From an uncultured Eubacteriales bacterium (GTDB lineage: Bacteria; Bacillota; Clostridia; Oscillospirales; QAKW01), in the NCBI GenBank assembly GCA_934378025.1, contig CAKRPM010000110.1, positions 1 through 5,018 of the forward strand: DNA of 5,018 nucleotides. Direction: 5' to 3'. A program made the position numbers and the translations under genes. Positions 1-4,495 of this stretch are shown one piece after another. Positions within the stretch are counted from its first letter, which is position 1. Each line of letters starts with the position of its first letter. The notes under the pieces were generated by a model. The model saw only the letters and a list, made by a program, of their open reading frames with translations, was not told the origin of the DNA and ran no database searches.

Positions 1-117
1 AGCCACGGTATTGCCCTTTCCGATGTGACGCTCGGACATTTAATCCTGCAAAAAGCCGAAAAAGAAAACGTCGGCGTAATTCTGCCTCTGATGCGCCAGG
101 TCGATATTCTGCGATAA
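1..117 (+). CDS. C-terminal fragment of an unidentified protein
   Basis: Frame 1 is open from the left window edge through 38 codons to a TAA at 115-117, so this is the tail of a gene that starts outside the window. The visible residues are a mix of charged and aliphatic positions (for example LGHLILQKAEKENVGVILPL) and would suit one helix followed by a strand in a soluble domain. There is no membrane segment or recognisable catalytic motif. I do not recognise the family. A hairpin begins 7 bases after the stop, which supports this being a real gene end rather than a chance open frame. The next gene is on the opposite strand, so the two converge. Confidence 0.6.
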   Translation, partial: SHGIALSDVTLGHLILQKAEKENVGVILPLMRQVDILR

Positions 118-124
118 TTCAATG

Positions 125-160
125 AAATGGGGCGCTGTAATTTTTTACAGCGCCCCATTT
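125..160. terminator. Perfect 16-bp hairpin after the left-hand gene
   Basis: Bases 125-140 and 145-160 are perfect reverse complements around a TTTT loop, with a GC-rich middle (GGGGCGC/GCGCCCC). It starts 7 bases after the TAA of the left-hand gene. The run of T after the stem is only three bases and belongs to the stem, so as an intrinsic terminator it is weaker than the other hairpins in this window. It may work together with the next hairpin or protect the mRNA 3' end. Confidence 0.65.
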
Positions 161-172
161 CGGCAAAATTAC

Positions 173-200
173 AAAACGCCCGAAATCAACGGCGTTTTTA
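173..200. terminator. Bidirectional intrinsic terminator between convergent genes
   Basis: AAAACGCC (173-180) pairs with GGCGTTTT (191-198) around a 10-base loop. On the + strand it is followed by a T-rich tract (TTTTTATTTTGTTT, starting at 195). On the minus strand it is followed by TTTTGTAATTTT. It lies 24 bases beyond the stop of the minus-strand oxidoreductase and 56 bases beyond the stop of the + strand gene, so it can end transcripts arriving from both sides. Confidence 0.7.
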
Positions 201-221
201 TTTTGTTTGGTATTCAGCCGG

Positions 222-1514
222 TTATCGTTTTTCGGGCGGGACCTGCGCGGAACGGTTGGCCGGTGTGTTTAAAACACGGCCCGCACGATCAAAGCGTGAG
301 CCGTGGCAGGCACAATCCCAGCTATGCTCCTCCGAATTATAGTGCAGCGCACACCCGAGGTGTGTGCACCTTGGGGTGCGCGGGGTCAACAATCCGCCGG
401 TCGCTTCCGCCAAATTTTTCATCAGTTGCTTTTTGCACATTTTTCTTTCCGGATCAAACAGTTGTACCGCGGCGGTTCTTCGGTCGGCCAATACATCGGG
501 CAGTGCGGCGGCCGCCATCATGGCGCCGGTCATGCCCCATTTGCTGTACCCGGTGACTGCAAAACAATCCTCCGACATGCCATATCGGCCGACATACGGC
601 ATCCCGTCCAAGGACATGCAGTCCTGTGCACCCCACGCCAGCCGAATATGCGCCTGCGGATAAAGTCTTAGGGCTTCTTTTTTTAACCGAGAAAGCCCGC
701 ACCCCTTCCCCGTTCGATGACCGCATCCGCCCAACAGCAATACATTTCCGACGCTTCGCAGTGAAATCCCGCCGCCCGCTTCCAGCAGCATTTGCGGTAC
801 AGGATCGACATTTTCCAGCGCGACAATGTAGGAGCGATGCTGATACAGCTTGGCGGCATAGCGCAGAGATCGTCCGATCGGATAATGCGTTGCCAAAACA
901 ATTTTATGTGCCCGAACACTGCCGCCGTCGGTGTTCGCAGTATGCCCCGTGATCGTACGCACCGCGCTTTGTTCAAATACCGAAAGGGGTCGGGAGAGCG
1001 CCTTGATCAATTTCAAAGGATTCATACATGCCTGATCCGGCAGCGCAAATGCACCGCTGATCTTAAAGGGAAGAGACGGCGTAATCCTTTCCACCGGCGC
1101 GCCCAATCGACGCAGCATCGCCCACTCCGAAGTCAGCTGCGCCGTGTCCCCGCGGGAAAATAACGCCGCGCTTCTTTTTTCAAAATCAAAGTCGATGGTT
1201 TGGGACAATTTTTCATAGCGATGAATTGCATCACTGCAAAGCTTATAATAAAGCGCCGCTTGCTCGGTTCCGTGGAGCGACGCTATATCGGTATACACCA
1301 TATCCTGCAGCGCCGTAATTTTAGCGCTGGTGGCTGCCGAAACGCCGCGGCCGATACGATCGGCCTCCAGCACCACACAGTCAAATCCCGCCTGACTTAA
1401 AAAATACGCACACAATATTCCCGTCAGCCCGCCGCCGACAATCAGCACATCACAGGTTTTTGTGCCTTTCAGCGCAGGCCGTTTGGGAATCTCTTCATTC
1501 CAAATGGTTTTCAA
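222..1514 (-). CDS. FAD-dependent oxidoreductase with C-terminal Rieske [2Fe-2S] domain (YhfW-like)
   Basis: This 430-residue cytoplasmic flavoprotein belongs to the DAO/glycine-oxidase fold and is fused to a Rieske iron-sulfur domain. The N-terminal FAD-binding motif VGGGLTG is at residues 26-32, with the ribose-binding acidic residue E50 at the end of the second strand. Blocks typical of this family follow: ATHYP (208-212), HRSY (226-229), LLLGG..HRTGK (259-270), WGAQDCMSLDGMPYVGR (294-310) and GYSKWGMTG (322-330). The Rieske ligands are C383 and H385 in CTHLGC and C401 and H404 in CACHGS. The extra C388 and C403 match the disulfide pair of bc1-type Rieske proteins. The Bacillus relative YhfW is, from memory, somewhat longer, but the ends look complete here. 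The start is TTG: the upstream frame is closed by TGA three codons earlier, and the first in-frame ATG (M72) would remove the FAD site. The substrate and redox partner of the family are unknown. The hairpin after mgtE separates it from that gene. Confidence 0.9.
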   Translation of the reverse strand: MKTIWNEEIPKRPALKGTKTCDVLIVGGGLTGILCAYFLSQAGFDCVVLEADRIGRGVSAATSAKITALQDMVYTDIASLHGTEQAALYYKLCSDAIHRYEKLSQTIDFDFEKRSAALFSRGDTAQLTSEWAMLRRLGAPVERITPSLPFKISGAFALPDQACMNPLKLIKALSRPLSVFEQSAVRTITGHTANTDGGSVRAHKIVLATHYPIGRSLRYAAKLYQHRSYIVALENVDPVPQMLLEAGGGISLRSVGNVLLLGGCGHRTGKGCGLSRLKKEALRLYPQAHIRLAWGAQDCMSLDGMPYVGRYGMSEDCFAVTGYSKWGMTGAMMAAAALPDVLADRRTAAVQLFDPERKMCKKQLMKNLAEATGGLLTPRTPRCTHLGCALHYNSEEHSWDCACHGSRFDRAGRVLNTPANRSAQVPPEKR

Positions 1515-1527
1515 GCAAACTCACCTC
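1515..1527 (-). promoter_or_regulatory. Shine-Dalgarno that fixes the TTG start of the oxidoreductase
   Basis: On the minus strand GAGGTGAG (1527-1520) lies 5 bases before TTG (1514-1512); measured from the GAGG core the gap is 9. The match to the 16S 3' end is strong, which supports the non-ATG start. I see no convincing sigma-A promoter in the 38 bases between this gene and the mgtE terminator. Confidence 0.75.
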
Positions 1528-1552
1528 AATAATAGTGTGTCGCTCAAGACGC

Positions 1553-1592
1553 AAAAAATCCGTTAAAGCATTATTGCTTTAACGGATTTTTT
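1553..1592 (-). terminator. mgtE intrinsic terminator, 18-bp perfect stem
   Basis: Bases 1553-1570 and 1575-1592 are perfect reverse complements with a TTAT loop. Read on the minus strand, the stem ends in a run of six T. The stem starts on the base directly after the mgtE TGA (1595-1593). The outer A/T runs make it look functional in both directions, but only the minus strand has an upstream gene. It should insulate the oxidoreductase from most mgtE transcription. Confidence 0.85.
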
Positions 1593-2939
1593 TCACGAAA
1601 TACCGATGAGCAGTATCCACGCCAGTCCATAGTATGTCACCACCGCCACCAAATCGTTTACCGTGGTAATCAGCGGACCGGAGGCCACTGCCGGATCTAC
1701 CTTAATTTTATGAAAGAACAACGGTATGACCGTACCGGTCAGGCCGCTGATAATCATTGCCAACAGCAATGCCAGGCCGATGCAGCCGGAAATCGAAAAC
1801 GCAGCGGCAAGCCCCTGCCCCTTAAAGGCAAAGATATACAGCCCGATCAGCGCAAACGAAGCACCGCCCAAAATCAGCCCATTGCAAAAGGCCACGCGCA
1901 TCTCCCGAAACACAAAACGGAACTTGTGCATTGCCTCCTCCTCCGTCAAACGACGGATGGTCACCGCCAGTGACTGCGTCCCGACGTTTCCCGCCATATC
2001 CAAAATCAACGACTGAAAGCAAACAATCAACGTCAGATTTTGCACCACTTTTTCAAAAACGCCGACCACACTGGACACTACCAGTCCAAGTACCAGCAAC
2101 ACCAGTAACCACGGAAGCCGCTTTTTTATACTTTGAAAAACCGTTTCTTCCTTTTCCTCTCCGGCGGTCAAACCGGCCAGCTTTGCGTAGTCCTCTTCTA
2201 ACGCCTCATCCGTCATTTCCACAACGTCCTGCGCCGTAATTACGCCGAGAATATGCCGTTCTCCATCCAAAACAGGAATGGAATCTTCCGAATACTCCTT
2301 AAGCCGCTCGATACAATCATCAATTTGCTCGTCGGCGTATACCGAAGGATAGGATGTAATAATCAGCCTCTCCAGCGGTGTTTCGGCGCGCGCCACAATC
2401 AGATCGCCCAGTGCCACCGCACCGTAAAAGCATTTTTGCTCATCCTCCACATAAATAGTGGAGATATTGTCATTTTCCGCCGCTTGTTCAATCAAAGCGC
2501 GCATCGCAGAGCGAATATCCATATTCTTGGAAATGACAATAAAATTGGTCGTCATTTTACTGCCGATGCAATCCTCGTCGTACGAGTGAATCAGCGAAAT
2601 ATCCTCTCTGGTTTCGCGATCGATCAGACGAATCAGCTCGTCGCGTTGCGTCTCGTCCAGCTTTTCCAAAACGTCAATGGCGTCATCCGCGTCCATCTGT
2701 TCGATGACAGCGGCCGCTTTTCGCGCCGGCAGTTCCGCCAAATAGGTTTCGGGATGTTCCAGATACGCAAAAACCTCACTGCTTTTTTCTCCCAGCGCCC
2801 GATATAAAAGGCGCCGCTCCGCAGGCGTCATATATTCCATGGCTTTGGCAATATCATTATCATGGAATTTTTCCAGTTTTGCCCGCGACAAGGCGTTTTT
2901 TCCGCGTACTAAATTCAGTATCTCTCTGTAAAAGGGCAT
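1593..2939 (-). CDS. mgtE: Magnesium transporter/channel MgtE
   Basis: MgtE is an inner-membrane Mg2+-selective channel, gated by cytoplasmic domains that bind Mg2+ when internal levels are high. The 448 residues match the usual length of about 450. In order: an acidic helical N domain (about 1-130), two CBS domains (about 131-185 and 195-250), a connecting 'plug' helix (about 250-275), and a five-helix membrane domain from about 276 to the end. Family signatures are clear: AGNVGTQS at 316-323, SGLTGTVIPL at 398-407, and DPAVASGPLITTVNDL at 415-430. D429 of the last aligns with the pore aspartate that sets Mg2+ selectivity (D432 in Thermus thermophilus). The ATG is preceded by AAGGAGGT with a 9-base gap. 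The gene has its own promoter, a long structured leader and an immediate terminator, so it is probably monocistronic. No key residue appears to be missing. Confidence 0.96.
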   Translation of the reverse strand: MPFYREILNLVRGKNALSRAKLEKFHDNDIAKAMEYMTPAERRLLYRALGEKSSEVFAYLEHPETYLAELPARKAAAVIEQMDADDAIDVLEKLDETQRDELIRLIDRETREDISLIHSYDEDCIGSKMTTNFIVISKNMDIRSAMRALIEQAAENDNISTIYVEDEQKCFYGAVALGDLIVARAETPLERLIITSYPSVYADEQIDDCIERLKEYSEDSIPVLDGERHILGVITAQDVVEMTDEALEEDYAKLAGLTAGEEKEETVFQSIKKRLPWLLVLLVLGLVVSSVVGVFEKVVQNLTLIVCFQSLILDMAGNVGTQSLAVTIRRLTEEEAMHKFRFVFREMRVAFCNGLILGGASFALIGLYIFAFKGQGLAAAFSISGCIGLALLLAMIISGLTGTVIPLFFHKIKVDPAVASGPLITTVNDLVAVVTYYGLAWILLIGIS

Positions 2940-2948
2940 AATAAAAAG

Positions 2949-2956
2949 ACCTCCTT
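2949..2956 (-). promoter_or_regulatory. mgtE Shine-Dalgarno, partly inside a hairpin
   Basis: AAGGAGGT (2956-2949 on the minus strand) is a full-strength site 9 bases from the mgtE ATG. Its GGT lies in the 3' arm GGTCTTT (2951-2945), which can pair with AAAGACC (2972-2966). The rest of the site is in the 14-base loop. Folding of this hairpin should reduce mgtE initiation. Confidence 0.75.
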
Positions 2957-2976
2957 AAATCGGACGGTCTTTCTCT

Positions 2977-3042
2977 CTATCGAGTCAAAGGCGAAAAACC
3001 GTCTGCTTGTTTGTGATACGATCGGTGGCAATCCGAACTCAT
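2977..3042 (-). CDS. Possible 21-residue leader peptide upstream of mgtE
   Basis: An ATG at 3042-3040 opens a 21-codon frame ending in TAG at 2979-2977, 37 bases before the mgtE ATG. The peptide starts MSSDCHRSYH and ends GFSPLTR. It is polar and basic, with two His and no membrane segment. A purine-rich site AAGGAAGG (3057-3050) precedes the ATG, with AAGGA 10 bases away. Transcription is predicted to begin about 20 bases upstream. Its codons form part of both competing helices: the 5' arm of helix A lies directly before its start, and codons 14 to 19 carry the 3' arm of A and the 5' arm of B. Known Mg2+ transporter leaders of enterobacteria (mgtL, corL) also use short ORFs, but the sequence here is not like them. 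It could be a chance ORF; 21 codons alone prove little. Confidence 0.4.
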   Translation of the reverse strand: MSSDCHRSYHKQADGFSPLTR

Positions 3043-3068
3043 TTTTTCGCCTTCCTTTCTTCTCATTT

Positions 3069-3097
3069 AGTATAATCGCTTTTGCGATTCTTAACAA
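3069..3097 (-). promoter_or_regulatory. mgtE sigma-A promoter
   Basis: On the minus strand TTGTTA (3097-3092) and TATACT (3074-3069) are separated by 17 bases. Transcription should start near 3062. The -35 box touches the T-run of the upstream zinc-ribbon gene's terminator, so end and start signals are packed with no gap. The spacer is almost filled by a perfect palindrome (separate entry). Confidence 0.75.
3074..3089. repeat. Perfect palindrome in the mgtE promoter spacer, operator-like
   Basis: AATCGC and GCGATT flank TTTT (+ strand), a perfect 6-4-6 inverted repeat between the -35 and -10 boxes and overlapping one base of the -10. A protein bound here would block RNA polymerase, so it is placed as a repressor operator would be. 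I cannot name the regulator. It could also be coincidental. Confidence 0.5.
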
Positions 3098-3123
3098 AAA
3101 AGCCCCCGTTTTGGGGGCTTTTT
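3097..3123 (-). terminator. Intrinsic terminator of the zinc-ribbon gene
   Basis: AAAAAGCCCCC (3097-3107) pairs with GGGGGCTTTTT (3113-3123) around GTTTT, giving an 11-bp stem with a solid GC core. On the minus strand it is followed by TTTTTT. It starts 7 bases after the zinc-ribbon gene stop codon (TAA, 3133-3131). Confidence 0.9.
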
Positions 3124-3130
3124 AAACGAC

Positions 3131-3646
3131 TTAGCTTGCGGTTGCACCCGCGTCTGTTGTTTCTTTAATCAGTCCAAGTGCTTTTCCGATGACCGGCGCC
3201 GCATAGGCATTATAAACCCAGCTGCCCGCAACGGCAACCACCGTCATGACCAGCCCTACCAATGCCATGTTTGACCGATATCCCGCGCATTTTCCAAATC
3301 CGGCAAATGCCAAAATGAAGAATACGATTGCCGCAACGCTGTTAAAGCCCGGAACAAACATAAAGATACAGGCGGCAATCCCGCTCAACAAGGAAATCGT
3401 GGCCCATTTTTTACCCTTCTTCGCCACGGTCTGTTCCGGCTTGGCTTTTTTTGGGTCGTGCAGTTTATCTCCGCAAGCGGCGAAGATGATTGCTCTGAGT
3501 TCCTCGGCGCTGGCATTATTGATTCGGTCTTCAAAGGAAACCGTTTCAACCTGTTCGAGTTTTTTCGCGCCTTTCATTATAAAGCCGCATTTCGGGCAAA
3601 CAAGCGTCTTGTCTTTCAGCTCTGCCCCGCATCTGTAGCATTGCAC
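3131..3646 (-). CDS. Small zinc-ribbon membrane protein of unknown function
   Basis: The 171-residue protein opens with a zinc-ribbon knuckle pair, C3-x2-C6 and C17-x2-C20 (CYRCG and CPKCG), which should bind one Zn2+. A charged linker of about 55 residues follows, with an acidic, Ala-rich stretch near 40-58 and a Lys-rich stretch at 67-80. Three hydrophobic segments follow at about 82-98, 102-119 and 127-145, then a short polar tail. The Lys-rich stretch just before the first helix suggests that the zinc ribbon faces the cytoplasm. This layout is common in Firmicutes as uncharacterised 'zinc ribbon domain-containing protein' genes; no enzymatic motif is visible. The start is GTG (3646-3644), because the nearby ATG at 3641-3639 is out of frame and the GTG has an excellent ribosome site. 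It has its own consensus promoter and terminator, so it is probably monocistronic and well expressed. Confidence 0.8.
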   Translation of the reverse strand: MQCYRCGAELKDKTLVCPKCGFIMKGAKKLEQVETVSFEDRINNASAEELRAIIFAACGDKLHDPKKAKPEQTVAKKGKKWATISLLSGIAACIFMFVPGFNSVAAIVFFILAFAGFGKCAGYRSNMALVGLVMTVVAVAGSWVYNAYAAPVIGKALGLIKETTDAGATAS

Positions 3647-3660
3647 GGAAGATCACCTCT
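3647..3660 (-). promoter_or_regulatory. Extended Shine-Dalgarno for the GTG start
   Basis: GAGGTGATC (3659-3651 on the minus strand) is a nine-base match to the complement of the 16S 3' end. GAGG lies 9 bases from the GTG. This long match explains efficient use of a non-ATG start and settles the start choice. Confidence 0.8.
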
Positions 3661-3675
3661 TTCAAATATATAATC

Positions 3676-3704
3676 ATTATATCGACTTTTATGCGCTTTG
3701 TCAA
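3676..3704 (-). promoter_or_regulatory. Perfect-consensus sigma-A promoter of the zinc-ribbon gene
   Basis: On the minus strand TTGACA (3704-3699), a 17-base spacer and TATAAT (3681-3676) match the consensus at every position. Transcription should start near 3669, leaving a leader of roughly 23 bases. A promoter this close to consensus is often held back by a repressor or drives constitutive expression. Confidence 0.88.
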
Positions 3705-3713
3705 CTATCAAGT

Positions 3714-3733
3714 CTTTTTATTTCAATAAAAAG
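3714..3733. repeat. AT-rich inverted repeat between divergent promoters
   Basis: CTTTTTA (3714-3720) and TAAAAAG (3727-3733) are perfect reverse complements around TTTCAA. The repeat fills most of the 30 bases between the two -35 boxes (3704 and 3735). Possible roles are a shared operator, or UP-element-like A/T tracts for both promoters. A terminator is unlikely, since the stem lacks G/C. Confidence 0.5.
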
Positions 3734-3734
3734 T

Positions 3735-3763
3735 TTGCAGTTCTCGTGTCTTTATGTTAGAAT
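3735..3763 (+). promoter_or_regulatory. Promoter of the membrane protein/HAD operon
   Basis: TTGCAG (3735-3740), a 17-base spacer and TAGAAT (3758-3763) form a good sigma-A site. TATGT directly before the -10 supplies the TGn of an extended -10 element. Transcription should start near 3770, about 30 bases before the ATG at 3800. The ribosome site is AGGGGA at 3784-3789, 10 bases from the ATG. Confidence 0.75.
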
Positions 3764-3799
3764 AATCAAAGAAACAATTTTTTAGGGGATTTTTTAACT

Positions 3800-4495
3800 A
3801 TGAGAGAGAAAAAACTGCGCAATGTGGCATGGGTAATCGTTTTGGTCACGCTGGTCGCTTCCATCGTCTATACCATCATTCGGCTTTGCATCGGCGGTGA
3901 AAAACCGCAGAGCGACTATACCTTAATGCTGCTGCAATGCTGCCTGGGCGTTGTCGTATTGTTTTTGCCCAATGTCATCGAGCACCGCTGGAACTGGGCG
4001 TTGCCGAACTATTTGGTGATTTTTTATTACCTGTTTTTATACTGCGCCATTTATCTGGGGGAGGTGCGCAGCTTTTACTACGTCATCCCGTTTTGGGACA
4101 GCATATTGCACGGCTTTTCCGCCGGTATGTTGGGTATATTCGGCTTGTTTTTGGTGAATTTGCTGAATCGGCACGATAACGTGGCCGTTCAGCTCAGCCC
4201 TGTTTTTGTCGCCCTGTTTTCCTTTTGTTTTGCGCTGGCGGTCGGCGCCCTTTGGGAAATTTACGAATTTACGGGAGACGGTCTTTTGGGGCTGAATATG
4301 CAAAAATTCCGCCTGGAGGACGGCACACAGCTTGTCGGGCATGAAGCGCTGAAAGACACCATGAAAGACATTATCATCGACGCCTTAGGGGCCTTTACCA
4401 TATCGTTTATTTGGCTGTTGGGGAAAACCGGCAAAAACTTGAAACTCAAGCGCGCCGCAAAAGGAGAAAAACATGGAGAAGAAAAACATGATTGA
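3800..4495 (+). CDS. Six-helix integral membrane protein, DUF2238/YjdF-like
   Basis: The 231-residue protein has hydrophobic segments at about 9-29, 41-59, 70-88, 103-122, 133-151 and 188-207, and a Lys-rich cytoplasmic tail (211-231). Polar residues cluster at helix edges in conserved-looking motifs: FWDSILHGFSAGM (98-110, with D100 and H104), LWEIYEF (151-157, with E153 and E156) followed by D160, and DTMKDIIIDALGA (186-198, with D186, D190 and D194). This arrangement resembles the DUF2238 (YjdF) group of uncharacterised membrane proteins; the match is from memory of the motif pattern, not a search. Several acidic residues and a His near the membrane would suit metal or proton binding, but no function is established. 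It is first in an operon with a HAD phosphatase, whose start lies inside its last codons. Confidence 0.75.
   Translation: MREKKLRNVAWVIVLVTLVASIVYTIIRLCIGGEKPQSDYTLMLLQCCLGVVVLFLPNVIEHRWNWALPNYLVIFYYLFLYCAIYLGEVRSFYYVIPFWDSILHGFSAGMLGIFGLFLVNLLNRHDNVAVQLSPVFVALFSFCFALAVGALWEIYEFTGDGLLGLNMQKFRLEDGTQLVGHEALKDTMKDIIIDALGAFTISFIWLLGKTGKNLKLKRAAKGEKHGEEKHD
4461..4475 (+). promoter_or_regulatory. Ribosome site of the HAD gene inside the upstream gene
   Basis: AAGGAG (4461-4466) stands 6 bases before the ATG at 4473-4475, within the coding sequence of the membrane protein. The genes overlap by 23 bases in different frames, so translation of the second is probably coupled to the first. Confidence 0.75.

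Larger units (their letters stand above)
2940..3062 (-). promoter_or_regulatory. Structured mgtE leader with competing helices; candidate cis-regulator
   Basis: The leader is about 120 nt from the predicted transcription start to the mgtE ATG. Three helices can be read directly (minus-strand sequence). Helix A is AAGGCGAAAAA (3053-3043) with TTTTTCGCCTT (2998-2988), 11 perfect pairs. Helix B is GACGGTTTTTC (3003-2993) with GAAAGACCGTC (2973-2963), 11 pairs including one G-U. Helix C is AAAGACC (2972-2966) with GGTCTTT (2951-2945), 7 pairs touching the mgtE Shine-Dalgarno. B shares bases with both A and C, while A and C can coexist. This gives two alternative states: A plus C (mgtE site partly hidden) or B (mgtE site free). 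I see no M-box core such as the GGTGAGGCTCC element. The regulatory role is inference. Confidence 0.55.

Noticed and set aside
122..556. 144-codon + strand frame near the left hairpins
   Set aside because: Its ATG lies at the foot of the 125-160 hairpin and it runs antisense through the Rieske domain of the oxidoreductase; the residue pattern is not protein-like.
1529..1547. TTGAGC and TATTAT as a promoter for the oxidoreductase
   Set aside because: The two hexamers are only 7 bases apart, and initiation from TATTAT would remove the ribosome site.
2253..2807. 184-codon + strand frame inside mgtE
   Set aside because: It is the antisense shadow of a clear mgtE coding sequence; it has no plausible ribosome site or domain.
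2940..3062. M-box (ykoK) Mg2+ riboswitch in the mgtE leader
   Set aside because: The leader is about 120 nt and lacks the recognisable conserved M-box core, so I could not support this call by eye; a covariance-model search would settle it.
2915..3097. 60-codon minus-strand open frame spanning the mgtE promoter and start
   Set aside because: It begins upstream of the predicted transcription start, overlaps the mgtE start in another frame and has no ribosome site; the composition does not look like a protein.
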